Source: an uncultured Prevotellaceae bacterium (lineage in GTDB: Bacteria > Bacteroidota > Bacteroidia > Bacteroidales > Bacteroidaceae). Taken from it: 64,000 bases of DNA. Where the stretch lies: NCBI GenBank assembly GCA_900314715.1, contig OMWI01000001.1, positions 87,139 to 151,138 on the forward strand, read 5' to 3'. The notes under the pieces were generated by a model. The model worked only from the letters and a program-made list of their open reading frames with translations. It did not search any database and was not told where the DNA came from. The position numbers and the translations under genes were made by a program. How positions within the stretch are numbered: position 1 is the first letter of the stretch; each line of letters opens with the position of its first letter. This document shows positions 53,495 to 62,311 of this stretch, piece by piece.

Positions 53495-53833
53495 ATGCAA
53501 TCTGAAAATAGGATCTTAGGCAACCAACTGGTTGTAATGTCGAGGGAAGACCTTAACGCTTTGGTAAACGAGATGGCCCAGAACATCGTGGCAGCTCAAA
53601 CAAAAAATGCACAGAATGACTTGGAGACATGGATGAATGTCCCGGAAGGTGAACGTTTCATCACTCGTGAAGAGGCGGCTCACATATTGCATGTGAACTT
53701 CACGACTCTCTGGCGATGGGATAAGCAGGGGCATCTCCATTCCAGAAAGATTGGTGGCCGTCGGGTGATGTACAAATATAGCGATGTCCTGGCATTGCTA
53801 AATGGTGTAATAAACAAGTCCAAAGATGAATGA
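53495..53833 (+). CDS. excisionase/MerR-like HTH protein
   Basis: Starting at ATG 53495 the product has 112 residues. The first half is helical (LVVMSREDLNALVNEMAQNIVAAQTKNAQ), the second is a winged helix typical of Bacteroidetes mobile-element HTH proteins: ERFITREEAAHILHVNFTTLWRWDKQGHLHSRKIGGRRVMYKYSDV. Such proteins are candidates for recombination directionality or for regulating replication genes. Its last 8 bases overlap the next gene, so it is first in the replication and mobilization operon. Confidence 0.85.
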   Translation: MQSENRILGNQLVVMSREDLNALVNEMAQNIVAAQTKNAQNDLETWMNVPEGERFITREEAAHILHVNFTTLWRWDKQGHLHSRKIGGRRVMYKYSDVLALLNGVINKSKDE

Positions 53834-55247
53834 ACAAGCCATGCCATTTGTGGGAGGGCAGCCCGACTTCCTTTCCCTCGTCAATGCCGAGGTGGAGAAG
53901 GTGGAGCCTGTTATCAAGGCTTCGCCTACTTCTCAGGAAGAACAACCACCATCCCTTGTGCCTCATGAGTCATTGCCCACTCCTACCGAAAGGCCAAAAG
54001 AGGTACAGCACCTAAAAGCCTCGAATTTCACAGAACCAACCTTACCTATTGACTGGCTGTCACAATCAGTTCAGGACTATATTCGTACTGTTGCAGAATC
54101 GTACGGATGCCCACAGGACTTTGTCGTAGCAATCTGTTTGACAACGGCTGGCATTGCGGCAGGTAAGAAAGTGCAGCTTGCTACCAACCCCTATACTAAC
54201 TACCCTTGTGACTTCATCTGTATGGTTGGTAAGCCGAGTCGTAACAAGACAGGACCGTTGAAGGAAGTCACCAGTCCCCTACGGGACCATGACAAAGCTA
54301 ACTTTGCCAAGTATTCCGAGGCGAAGACTGTTTATGACCAAAGCAAACGAGAGGATAAGAACTTTAGCGGTGAACAAGCGATATTCCACCAACGAGTGGC
54401 TGGCGATAGTTCCCCAGAGTCTCGTAACGCATTGCTGGCGCAAGGAGACATGATAATCATTGTTGCCGATGAGCTGAAGTCCTTCATTGATTCTTTCGGG
54501 CGATATTCCAAAGGTGGTAACGGTTCAGGAACTGAAGTGTCTCAACTGCTGTCAACTTGGTCTAATGTCAGTTTTACCATCAACCGAAAGTCTGAAGATA
54601 CCAAGCTTGTCGATGACCCTGCCATGAGTATCATTGGTGGTATTCAACCAGGACCACTCGGAAAGACTTTTGGCACTGATGCCTTGATGGATTCGGGCTT
54701 CACCCAGCGTTTCCTTTTCGTCTATCCTGACAAAGCAGAGTTTATCAAAAGACAGGATCGCAGACGGATGACACAGGAAATGCGTGACAACTGGAGTAAC
54801 ATCATAGGAAGGCTGTTTAGTATGGAACCTTTAACGCTCTTGCTGTCCCATGAGGCTGAGAGACTCTACTCTGATTATGCCGATGTAAACGACATGAAGG
54901 CTGATGCGGAGGAGGATGACTACATCGGTGGTGTGAGGCAAAAGATGAACATCCATGTGCTACGTCTAGCTATCATGGCACATCTGCTGTCTGAGCATTG
55001 GAACGAACCTGTTGTCACAGGTGAATGCATGGAATATGCCATTCGCATTGCCGATTACTTTACCCAGATTCATGTTGAACGCATACATCCTTTGTTGCGA
55101 GGCTCGGCAGCCACACAGCGTCCGATGACCAACGGCGACCTGCTTCGGGCTGTCAGTCGGCAGTTCAAAATCAAGTCGCAGAACTCTCTTGCCGAAGTCC
55201 TCGGTGTGTCACAGCAGTATGTCAATAAAATACTAAAGGAACAATGA
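53826..55247 (+). CDS. DUF3987 protein, primase/helicase-like
   Basis: This 473-residue protein has a Pro/Glu-rich N-terminal 60 residues and then the DUF3987 core: IDWLSQSVQDYIRTVAESYGCPQDFVVAICLTTAGIAAGKKV, a P-loop-like FICMVGKPSRNKTGPLK (about 136-152), the acidic MIIIVADELKSFI (about 216-228) in the position of Walker B, and DSGFTQRFLFVYPD. The C-terminal HTH-like end SLAEVLGVSQQYVNKIL may bind DNA. DUF3987 proteins are replication-associated in Bacteroidetes elements and phages. It overlaps the HTH gene and is followed by iteron-like repeats. Confidence 0.85.
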   Translation: MNEQAMPFVGGQPDFLSLVNAEVEKVEPVIKASPTSQEEQPPSLVPHESLPTPTERPKEVQHLKASNFTEPTLPIDWLSQSVQDYIRTVAESYGCPQDFVVAICLTTAGIAAGKKVQLATNPYTNYPCDFICMVGKPSRNKTGPLKEVTSPLRDHDKANFAKYSEAKTVYDQSKREDKNFSGEQAIFHQRVAGDSSPESRNALLAQGDMIIIVADELKSFIDSFGRYSKGGNGSGTEVSQLLSTWSNVSFTINRKSEDTKLVDDPAMSIIGGIQPGPLGKTFGTDALMDSGFTQRFLFVYPDKAEFIKRQDRRRMTQEMRDNWSNIIGRLFSMEPLTLLLSHEAERLYSDYADVNDMKADAEEDDYIGGVRQKMNIHVLRLAIMAHLLSEHWNEPVVTGECMEYAIRIADYFTQIHVERIHPLLRGSAATQRPMTNGDLLRAVSRQFKIKSQNSLAEVLGVSQQYVNKILKEQ

Positions 55248-55249
55248 TG

Positions 55250-55421
55250 GTTGTAGTTGTAGATGTCAGTAATAGCCTATGGATAAAGGGCGCAAGCCAA
55301 CAACTACCCTACAACCAAGGTGCTCTTATCTCCATCATGGAATCTCATCTATATGGTTGTACCCTTGTTGTAGCATTAAGCCCCATATTTACAAGACTTT
55401 AAGCCAAGCTACAACTACAAC
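55250..55421. repeat. six GTTGTAG iteron-like repeats, possible replication origin
   Basis: GTTGTAG occurs at 55250, 55256 and 55367, and its complement CTACAAC at 55309, 55409 and 55415. The outer pairs form a perfect 13-bp inverted repeat. The 198-base spacer lies between two replication-type genes and has no open frame. Confidence 0.6.
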
Positions 55422-55445
55422 AACAAACTTAAATTTTGAATAACG

Positions 55446-56330
55446 ATGAAAAGTTTATTTGATACGAAGATTAGCTATTATAGAAACGTGGAAGACAATG
55501 TCGGCTCGGAAATTTCCCTGCGCGACTTCCTCTTCAACGACCAACACAAGGAACAGATTGAGTATATCCGTTCCATATCGGATGAAGATAAACAAAAGCG
55601 CTTGAAGTTGCAACTGCCCGTGGCAACCATCTCAGGCACATTTGCCCCTACATGTAAGGCGGAAAACCTCGTGGCCCACTCGAACCTTCTCTGTATCGAC
55701 ATCGACAAGAAAGACAACATGGACGTTGACTGGTTCGATGACCTGAAGCATGAGTGGCATAACATCCCCCAAATACTCTATGCGGGTCGCAGCATCCGTG
55801 GCAAAGGCTGGTTTGCCATCTTCCGCATTGCCTATCCTGATAAGCACGAGGATCAGTTCGAAGCCCTGAAACGTGACTTCGCCAACAGCGGACTAATCAT
55901 TGACAAAGCATGCAAGAACGTGAACAGGATGCGCTTCATCTCCTACGACCCAGAGCCGTATATAAATGAAGATGCTACATTATATACTAAGGTGTGGGTG
56001 GAACCCAAACCGGCATACCACAGTTCCAGTGCATATAGTGGTGACAACATGGAACAGGTCGAGAAGTGCTGCCATATAATTGAAGACCGTAGCATCGACA
56101 TTACCGCCACCTACGATGAATGGTTCCATATGGGTGCAGCCTTGGCATCACTTGGTGAATGTGGACGTAGTCTGTTCCATATGGTCAGTTCGCAAAATGC
56201 GAAGTACAAAGCATCTGAGACAGACAAAAAGTTCGACAATCTTCTGCGCAATGTCAGCAATATCAAGATCGGTACGTTCTTCCATATCTGTTCGCAGTAT
56301 GGAATCAACAGGAAGGAGGATAGCCTATGA
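55446..56330 (+). CDS. BT4734/VirE-N-like and PriCT-2 domain protein
   Basis: The 294-residue product starts with the BT4734-like (primase-polymerase-related) domain: VATISGTFAPTCKAENLVAHSNLLCIDIDKKDN with the acidic CIDID motif (about 81-85), SIRGKGWFAIFRI, and RFISYDPEPYIN. The C-terminal 90 residues match the PriCT-2 primase C-terminal domain (DEWFHMGAALASLGECGRSLFHMVS; YKASETDKKFDNLLR). It probably primes DNA synthesis during element replication or after transfer. It overlaps the next gene by 4 bases (ATGA). Confidence 0.83.
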   Translation: MKSLFDTKISYYRNVEDNVGSEISLRDFLFNDQHKEQIEYIRSISDEDKQKRLKLQLPVATISGTFAPTCKAENLVAHSNLLCIDIDKKDNMDVDWFDDLKHEWHNIPQILYAGRSIRGKGWFAIFRIAYPDKHEDQFEALKRDFANSGLIIDKACKNVNRMRFISYDPEPYINEDATLYTKVWVEPKPAYHSSSAYSGDNMEQVEKCCHIIEDRSIDITATYDEWFHMGAALASLGECGRSLFHMVSSQNAKYKASETDKKFDNLLRNVSNIKIGTFFHICSQYGINRKEDSL

Positions 56331-57238
56331 AAACGGAGATTACGAGTTTCAGCAGTTCATTCTTTGAATACCTCTGCGGTTTCGTCTGGTTTGACCAAGA
56401 TAAGTTAGAGGCTCTGATGAAACGCTATCCAATTGGTGCTACAGAGCAAGGCGAATCAATATTCTGGCACATCAATGCAGAGAACAAGATTACTAATGGT
56501 CACATCATCACAATGGATAGCGAAACAGGCAAGGTCTATGATGACAGTTGGTACTATCAAGATGGGCGACCGACTTGCATGTTTGGTGAGCACTTACTTG
56601 GTGCCTTCCCCAGCCAGACGGTTGCACTGGTGACGGATGAACTGACTGCTGCCATTATGAGTTGTTTCCCAACGCCATACGTTTGGCTTGCAACTGGAAA
56701 AGAACAAACGACTCCTACCGATTTGTTCCCTCTTGTCGGAAAAACTGTGGTAGTATTCCCCAACAAAGGTGAGTATAACAAATGGCAAGAAACGCTGCAA
56801 GCAGTTCCCAATCTCCAGTTTCATCTCTCAGATGTGATGGAGAATGTACAAGGCGATTGCCACACCATTGCCCAGATGGTTCTCAGCCAGCAACCCCTAC
56901 GCCCAACCGAAGAGGAAGCAGCATTGATGAGAATGGAGGATGCCAATCCCAACATCGCATTGCTCGTCAAGGCACTTAATCTGGAGGTGGTAGGTGTTTC
57001 TTCCATTGACGAAGATGCGATGAAACCAATATCCAAATCTGAGGTAAAATCAGAACCACCTCCACAAATAGAGGATGACGAAGCCATGAAATCATTCCTG
57101 ATGGCACAGGAAAAACGATGGCACGGCAGGAATCCAGAATGCCACAAATGCTCTCGTTCCCATGAGGTAATCAATGGGACATATTGTGATGAACTCCATC
57201 AATATGTCGAATATGGTAAGGGCGATTGTGGCAGATGA
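56327..57238 (+). CDS. DUF6371-like protein with Toprim-like features
   Basis: This 303-residue protein opens with a domain containing YPIGATEQGESIFWHINAENKITNGHIITMDSETGKVYDD (about 28-70), as in DUF6371 proteins that resemble zinc-finger/Toprim primase halves. ALVTDELTAAIMSCFPTPYVWLATGK (about 100-125) reads like a Toprim strand with an acidic residue, and VVVFPNKGEYNKWQETL like its DxD-equivalent region, but the usual Asp pair is replaced (PNKGE). It ends in a cysteine-rich region CHKCSRSHEVINGTYC. It is the third gene of the replication block. Confidence 0.75.
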   Translation: MKTEITSFSSSFFEYLCGFVWFDQDKLEALMKRYPIGATEQGESIFWHINAENKITNGHIITMDSETGKVYDDSWYYQDGRPTCMFGEHLLGAFPSQTVALVTDELTAAIMSCFPTPYVWLATGKEQTTPTDLFPLVGKTVVVFPNKGEYNKWQETLQAVPNLQFHLSDVMENVQGDCHTIAQMVLSQQPLRPTEEEAALMRMEDANPNIALLVKALNLEVVGVSSIDEDAMKPISKSEVKSEPPPQIEDDEAMKSFLMAQEKRWHGRNPECHKCSRSHEVINGTYCDELHQYVEYGKGDCGR

Positions 57239-57309
57239 ACTTGTTCATCAAAGGAGCCAAAATCGAATAGAGGGAAGAGAGTGATTCTACGAATCGCATA
57301 GCCTAATAT

Positions 57310-57329
57310 GCGTTAACTTCCATTAACGC
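57310..57329. promoter_or_regulatory. oriT candidate hairpin upstream of the relaxase gene
   Basis: GCGTTAA and TTAACGC form a perfect 7-bp stem with loop CTTCCA, followed by GCGAGTAGGTGAG. It lies in the 177-base spacer just before the MobV relaxase gene, the usual oriT place. Confidence 0.5.
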
Positions 57330-57415
57330 GAGTAGGTGAGAACATAATTGTTATCCCATTCGGGGAGCAAGCTCAGATAATAATACCAATAACAAACAAT
57401 TTAAAGGAAAACATT

Positions 57416-58873
57416 ATGAACAAAAAACAGGTAATGGACATACGTCCAAACTCTGATGGTATTAGCCAGGCAGAGAGTAACGAACAACAGCGAAACTGGA
57501 GTGAAGACTTCCTCCGGAAGAAATCCAATGACCCGATGGCGAACTATGACCCGACACGAACACACCTGAATTTTGAGGTGGCTCGTAGTGGCATCGTCCA
57601 ACCAATCGACAAGTCGAAGTCCATCATGCAGAAGATGGCAGACAATCTTGCAGCACGTGGAATAAAAGACCCTAATGCCCGAGAGAATGTCCGCCGTCGG
57701 CAGAACACGCTGGCCCAATTTATTTTTGGTGGGAGCCGAGAACGTATGAACGAACTCGCTTTCGGAAACCAGACATTGAGCCTTGACAAGGGTGCCGATA
57801 ACTCCCACTTGACAAGGAACAATGACATCGAGGAATGGGCAAAAGATGTGTATGCCTTTGTTGCCCACCGCTTCGGCGAAGAGAACATCGTTAGCTTCTA
57901 CGTCCATCTTGACGAGACCAATGTTCACGCACATTGTACACTTATTCCATTAGACCAGGAGAAGAACCGCATTTCTTGGCGTTCTATATTTGGCCAAAAC
58001 AGGCATGAGATGGGGCAGCTATTCTCTCAACTGCATGACGAGTTCTCAAAAGAGGTCGGCATGAAGTGGGGATTGGAACGTGGCGACAGTATCAGAGAAA
58101 CTGGTGCCCGTCACCGCTCTACCTATGAATACAAGCGGGAACTTGTTAATGACGTGAACCAGCTTGAAAGCCGAAAGGTTAGTTTGGCTGCTGACATCAA
58201 ACAAGAGGAACGCAAACTGAAAAGTCTGACAACAATGATAGCCAATCTTCGGGAGCGTCGTGCGGCTATCCAGCGAGAGATAGACGAAATCGCCCGTAGC
58301 TTAGGTGAGGAAGGTATGGACAACATTCTTCTGACAGCCCGTATTAAGAGCCTTCGCCAAGAGATGGAAGACATTGACAGCAAGATTGCTGAACGCTCCA
58401 AGATGCTAGAAGAAACGAGTGCCAGCCTTAAGAATATTCGAGAAGAACTATTTGATATGAAACGAGAGCACCAAAGAGCCTTGGACAGAGAAGGAGATGA
58501 TATTGACAGGGAGGCGACACGCGTCCGTATGGGAATCACCAGTACCTACAATATGATGCTGGCTAAGACTATGCAGGAAATCATCCCAACCCTAAACGAT
58601 AAGCAACGAGACATCTTACGAGAGAATGGTTTTTATGACCTTACCGAAAACGCGCAACATGCTATCCAGTGCGCTATGTTGCTGGCTGTCAACTATGTCA
58701 AGCTGGCCACCTCTTACGCAGAGTCATGTGGTGGCGGTGGTGTGTCTAACTTGTCTGGATGGGGAAGAAATAAAGACGAAGAGGATGAGCAATGGTGGGT
58801 ACGTTGTATCGCTACAGCTGCCGCAATGGTAAAGCCTTCATCTCGAAAGAAGGCTCAAAGTGTAGGAAGATAA
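57416..58873 (+). CDS. MobV-family relaxase (Pre/Mob)
   Basis: The 485-residue protein nicks the transfer origin and leads the DNA strand into the recipient cell. MobV motifs are present: motif I region YDPTRTHLNFE (44-54) and the metal-binding motif III HLDETNVHAH (His164, His171, His173). It differs from classic MobV enzymes in details such as HAH for PHxH. The C-terminal half (205-350) is a long coiled coil (SRKVSLAADIKQEERKLKSL and following), typical of Mob proteins. No coupling protein or type IV genes are present, so helper functions are required. A perfect hairpin terminator follows. Confidence 0.92.
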   Translation: MNKKQVMDIRPNSDGISQAESNEQQRNWSEDFLRKKSNDPMANYDPTRTHLNFEVARSGIVQPIDKSKSIMQKMADNLAARGIKDPNARENVRRRQNTLAQFIFGGSRERMNELAFGNQTLSLDKGADNSHLTRNNDIEEWAKDVYAFVAHRFGEENIVSFYVHLDETNVHAHCTLIPLDQEKNRISWRSIFGQNRHEMGQLFSQLHDEFSKEVGMKWGLERGDSIRETGARHRSTYEYKRELVNDVNQLESRKVSLAADIKQEERKLKSLTTMIANLRERRAAIQREIDEIARSLGEEGMDNILLTARIKSLRQEMEDIDSKIAERSKMLEETSASLKNIREELFDMKREHQRALDREGDDIDREATRVRMGITSTYNMMLAKTMQEIIPTLNDKQRDILRENGFYDLTENAQHAIQCAMLLAVNYVKLATSYAESCGGGGVSNLSGWGRNKDEEDEQWWVRCIATAAAMVKPSSRKKAQSVGR

Positions 58874-58883
58874 TCTCAAAACG

Positions 58884-58937
58884 ACACAAAAGCCCGAATG
58901 AATCTCTTGTTGTAAGTAACCATTCGGGCTTTTGTGT
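58884..58937. terminator. bidirectional terminator
   Basis: A perfect 17-bp stem (ACACAAAAGCCCGAATG and its complement) with a 20-base loop separates the convergent relaxase and unknown genes, with A and T runs on both sides. Confidence 0.92.
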
Positions 58938-59056
58938 GCAGAACTTTGAAAAACAGCATTGAAAGTAGGGTTGATTGTAGTAGAATTACAATAAAAAAAC
59001 AAGGCCAAATAATATCTCAATATAGTTTACACAAATTGTTTCAAATGTATCAATTG

Positions 59057-60541
59057 TTATTTACCGATTTCTGAATTCTTAACAATATCTAGGGCTTCTA
59101 ATACATTTCCTTTCTTCAATTCGAGAAGAGATAGATAAATAGTGTTCATTCCGGACCTGTCTTTGTAAGGTGCAAACTTCTCTATGTACCCATCTACCCA
59201 TTGATACTTCTTTGCGTTACGGTTTTTAATATTCTTATCAATCTGAGCCAAACTTTCTTTTATTGCTCTTTGAATTTTAGGCAACACCTTAACTATTGCT
59301 ATACTATTTTCAATCTCTTTTAAAGGATTTTGTGTATATAACATCTTAATAGCAGGTATAAAGTTTTCTTTCTTCAAATGAACAAAGACCAATCGCTTTT
59401 CGTTGGAGTAAAGATTGGTATTTATACAGGTTTCCATAACATGCCCTATCTCTAATAAAACATTTGGAAGATTATCCTCTCCATATGGCTTTGTTAGGTA
59501 TCTCTCCCAATAAGAGCCAACCCTTGAAGTATAGCCGTATACTCTATCGATAATGGAATAGCAAATAATATTCATTCTTGACAATGCAATAGCTCGCTCA
59601 AGTGGAAGTGAAGAGTTGAAATACAGTTTAAGTGTACTACATAAATCTAACGACATATACGTAATAGCAAGCATGGCTTCTGAAGTAGGTAATATATCAT
59701 AACAATCAGATAAATCTATCTTATATTCTGCCTGGATTTTCTTGAAAATTTTTGGCCATTTCAATAATTGTTCTTTACAATCGCCAAAGGTTTTAGATTG
59801 ACAAGCAATATTCCTTGTCATTACCACATTCATTTCTGCTAATTTACTTTCCCATACATATTGATCAAAAGGAAACAGAGGCGGAAGTATGGGATGTAGT
59901 TTCATCAACTCGTCCCTTTTCTTTTGAACCAAGTAATGATCCAGTATCTCTGTAATGCAATTCCCCATCATTCTAAAGATAATCCCGAACTGTTCATATC
60001 GCTCAAGTTCTTTCTCAATAGTAATATCTTCAAGTTTCAATAATTCTCGCGGATTACTACCCTTATCAACTTGATAATGCATTGCCAAATCCCTCTCATC
60101 CTTATCGGTGAGAGCACTTCTTTCATACTCTTTAAGTCTATTTGTAATGGCTTCAATATCACTGTCGAAAACATTATCTTCTTTAACTAACCAATACTTC
60201 TTAATAAATTTACCCCACATACTCCTTCCTGGCTTGTTATAGCCCCAAAGGGCTTTATAGCCTTCTATTATGTAGGAATTTACATATTTGAGATGAGCCT
60301 GCTGTTCCCTTCTATCTGTAGCCTTTAATGCACCCGACATAGAAACCAAATAAACAGAGTAGAAATAGTTTACAAACATTTGTATGCATACTGTTTGCAT
60401 GCAAAATTCTTTTTGAGGTTGCTCTAAAGAACACTCCTCATTTTCCAAATAATTATAAATTGCAAAATACTTAGGAAGTAAATCCTCTGCGTTCGCAAGG
60501 ATTATCTTACCCATTTGAATTATTAGTTCCGTTTTTTGCAT
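59057..60541 (-). CDS. unknown 494-residue protein next to the integrase
   Basis: The start is ATG 60541 (MQKTELIIQMGKIIL). I recognise no domain. The sequence is almost wholly alpha-helical, with Leu/Ile/Tyr-rich helices (ILPTSEAMLAITYMSLDLC; RAIALSRMNIICYSIIDRVYGYTSR) and no signal peptide or transmembrane segment. Codon use is AT-rich. The position between relaxase and integrase, 28 bases downstream of the integrase gene in the same direction, is a frequent cargo slot. An abortive-infection or other defence function is possible but only from position. Confidence 0.7.
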   Translation of the reverse strand: MQKTELIIQMGKIILANAEDLLPKYFAIYNYLENEECSLEQPQKEFCMQTVCIQMFVNYFYSVYLVSMSGALKATDRREQQAHLKYVNSYIIEGYKALWGYNKPGRSMWGKFIKKYWLVKEDNVFDSDIEAITNRLKEYERSALTDKDERDLAMHYQVDKGSNPRELLKLEDITIEKELERYEQFGIIFRMMGNCITEILDHYLVQKKRDELMKLHPILPPLFPFDQYVWESKLAEMNVVMTRNIACQSKTFGDCKEQLLKWPKIFKKIQAEYKIDLSDCYDILPTSEAMLAITYMSLDLCSTLKLYFNSSLPLERAIALSRMNIICYSIIDRVYGYTSRVGSYWERYLTKPYGEDNLPNVLLEIGHVMETCINTNLYSNEKRLVFVHLKKENFIPAIKMLYTQNPLKEIENSIAIVKVLPKIQRAIKESLAQIDKNIKNRNAKKYQWVDGYIEKFAPYKDRSGMNTIYLSLLELKKGNVLEALDIVKNSEIGK

Positions 60542-60569
60542 TATCTTCAATCATTTTCAGCAATAAAAG

Positions 60570-62021
60570 CTATTTTCCCATTATTCTCTTTAGCAACTCC
60601 TTCATCTGTTCTGGTGATAGACTATCGATGTCGATGGGGTCTTCCTCTTTTTCGATATTGAGTAGTTTATTGTTGTTTCGGAATCGGATTTCAAGAGGAT
60701 ACATGTCCTGATAGCCGCTGGTGACATCGTTACCTTGCGAGTGCCCCATACTTTCAGAAATGTATAGTTCCTCTACGCCCGCCAACTTCAAATTTGTGGC
60801 AAAGGAATGACGCGCCCATGTTCCAGACACCACCTTATCCCACGCAAGTACTTCTTTGCATATACGGTTCATGCGGTCTTTGATGTTGGAGTTTTCTTGT
60901 ACCGTCAGTTTCCTTCGCAAGGTCTCATCTGTGGCTCCATTAAAAATCTGTGGGAACACGTATGCATCTCTCTCTGGTTTTGCACCGATTTCATCAAGGA
61001 TTACTTTGAGTGGTTCTATGATAGGAACGATAACCACCGACATGTTGTTACTTCGTGCCGATGTTTTCTTTCGCATAAACTCAAAAGCACGACCACCTTC
61101 TGCGAAGTAAGTACGGTTGTAGGTCAAACGCCCTGCATCGGCAAGATTGAATCCATTGCACAGATATTGTGCCAGGAATAGACCCAAAGAATCATGGGCA
61201 CGTTTCTTATAAGCAGGATCCCATCCTTCGGGGTAGCGTTTCTCAACGAAGACTTTATATAGTTCCGTCATTTCATCAATGCTAAGGTATGATTGCTGGC
61301 GACGTTTACCTCGTGGAATTGAGATGAGCGTGTTGTCCTTGTTGGAGAAGGGGTATTTGTCCTCTGTCAGATAACCTTGACGGATGCACTCATTCCATAC
61401 CACACGACATGTTCGAAGGTACATGCCACGAGTGGCATCGGCAATTTTTCCAGTCAACACACCATCTATCTTCACACCGTTCTTCATCCCATCGTTCCAC
61501 TTTGCAATGACATTCTTATCGACTTTGAAACCAGTCACTTTTCCTAATATCTTGTTGAATGAATTAAGGGCCCACTGGTAGTTTTCCGCTGTGCCAACAC
61601 GTCCTTCGGCCTTCATCCGCTGGATAATGCTCTCCCATACCCCCACAAATGACATGCTAACCTCTCCATTCAGTTGTTCGCCTGTAAGGTAGGTTCGAAT
61701 CACGTCTATTGTGAGAGACTGTGTCTTATTCAATTTCACCATTTTCTCTTGGTAAACTTCAAGAATCTTCTGCCATTCCTTGTAAACAACCATGAGTGCA
61801 CTGCGTGAACTTGTCACACTACAAACTTCATTAAAATACTTCTCTTTCTGGTAAGCCATACCAGGAAGTTTATGGTAATATCGTTTTCTTTCTATCGTAA
61901 AACAAACAGCCATAGGGTATTCGTCAGTCTGCTTATTTGTGCGTTTGTCCAAAACGAGGGTTATCCAGCAGTTATCTACAGGATTGCAATTGATGGATGT
62001 TTTTACGCTTTTCGTTGCCAT
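60570..62021 (-). CDS. int: tyrosine-type site-specific integrase
   Basis: This 483-residue recombinase integrates and excises the element. It has an N-terminal arm-binding part, a SAM-like core-binding domain (about 115-225) and the catalytic domain from 245. Catalytic residues seen are Lys319 region (FMRKKTSARS), Arg404 in TWARHSFAT, His426 in MGHSQGND and nucleophile Tyr437 in SGYQDMYP. The usual first Arg seems to be Asn (LCNGFNLADAGRL), and the box II His is Thr401, as in some Bacteroidetes integrases. The gene is adjacent to the right attachment site. Confidence 0.93.
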   Translation of the reverse strand: MATKSVKTSINCNPVDNCWITLVLDKRTNKQTDEYPMAVCFTIERKRYYHKLPGMAYQKEKYFNEVCSVTSSRSALMVVYKEWQKILEVYQEKMVKLNKTQSLTIDVIRTYLTGEQLNGEVSMSFVGVWESIIQRMKAEGRVGTAENYQWALNSFNKILGKVTGFKVDKNVIAKWNDGMKNGVKIDGVLTGKIADATRGMYLRTCRVVWNECIRQGYLTEDKYPFSNKDNTLISIPRGKRRQQSYLSIDEMTELYKVFVEKRYPEGWDPAYKKRAHDSLGLFLAQYLCNGFNLADAGRLTYNRTYFAEGGRAFEFMRKKTSARSNNMSVVIVPIIEPLKVILDEIGAKPERDAYVFPQIFNGATDETLRRKLTVQENSNIKDRMNRICKEVLAWDKVVSGTWARHSFATNLKLAGVEELYISESMGHSQGNDVTSGYQDMYPLEIRFRNNNKLLNIEKEEDPIDIDSLSPEQMKELLKRIMGK

Positions 62022-62059
62022 AATCTGTTACTCCTTTCTTGAGGTCTGTTGCTAAGTTT

Positions 62060-62090
62060 GCGAACACCATGCGAACACCATGCGAACACC
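62060..62090. promoter_or_regulatory. right-end GCGAACACC boxes, probable integrase arm sites
   Basis: Three direct copies (62060-62068, 62071-62079, 62082-62090) are exactly 11 bp apart, upstream of the integrase gene. They could also allow the integrase to control its own promoter. Confidence 0.8.
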
Positions 62091-62211
62091 AAAGCACATT
62101 TTTTGAGATTTTATAAAAATTCATTTTTGCGCTGCAAAGTTACAAAATAATTGTGAGACAATAACTTATAAAGGTGAGAAAAATTTTATGAAACCCTGAA
62201 AAATTTTATTT

Positions 62212-62261
62212 CAACAGACTCATAATCTGGAGGTCCCAGGTTCAAGCCCTGGCTGGTCCAC
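62212..62261. other. right attachment site (attR) core, 50-bp direct repeat of the tRNA 3' end
   Basis: It matches 35561-35610 exactly. The sequence before it (AATTTTATTT) does not resemble the 5' half of a tRNA, so this is not a second tRNA gene. Confidence 0.93.
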
Positions 62262-62271
62262 GCTGAAAATC

Positions 62272-62303
62272 AAGCACTTACGAGTTTCTCGCAAGTGCTT
62301 TTT
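62272..62303 (+). terminator. terminator behind attR
   Basis: AAGCACTTACGAG pairs with CTCGCAAGTGCTT, followed by six T. It is homologous to the tRNA terminator at 35621-35653. Confidence 0.85.
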
Positions 62304-62311
62304 TCATGTCT

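Larger units (their letters stand above)
35561..62211. mobile_element. integrative mobilizable element of about 26.7 kb inserted at a tRNA gene
   Basis: The element is bounded by 50-bp direct repeats of the tRNA 3' end. It has a tyrosine recombinase beside the right repeat, GCGAACACC boxes near both ends, an excisionase-like HTH protein, replication or primase-like genes and a MobV relaxase. No VirB/Tra conjugation genes were found, so transfer probably depends on a helper. Cargo is a phosphoesterase operon (36388-42134), an HTH protein plus an unknown protein (42325-44050), a methyltransferase/nuclease/kinase block (53059-44295) and an unknown 494-residue protein next to the integrase. Confidence 0.9.

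Noticed and set aside
35561-62211. Self-transmissible conjugative element
   Set aside because: A relaxase is present, but there is no coupling protein, TraG/VirB4-like ATPase or other conjugation gene in the whole interval.
62212-62261. Second tRNA gene
   Set aside because: Only the 3' part of the tRNA is present and the preceding AT-rich DNA cannot form the acceptor and D arms.
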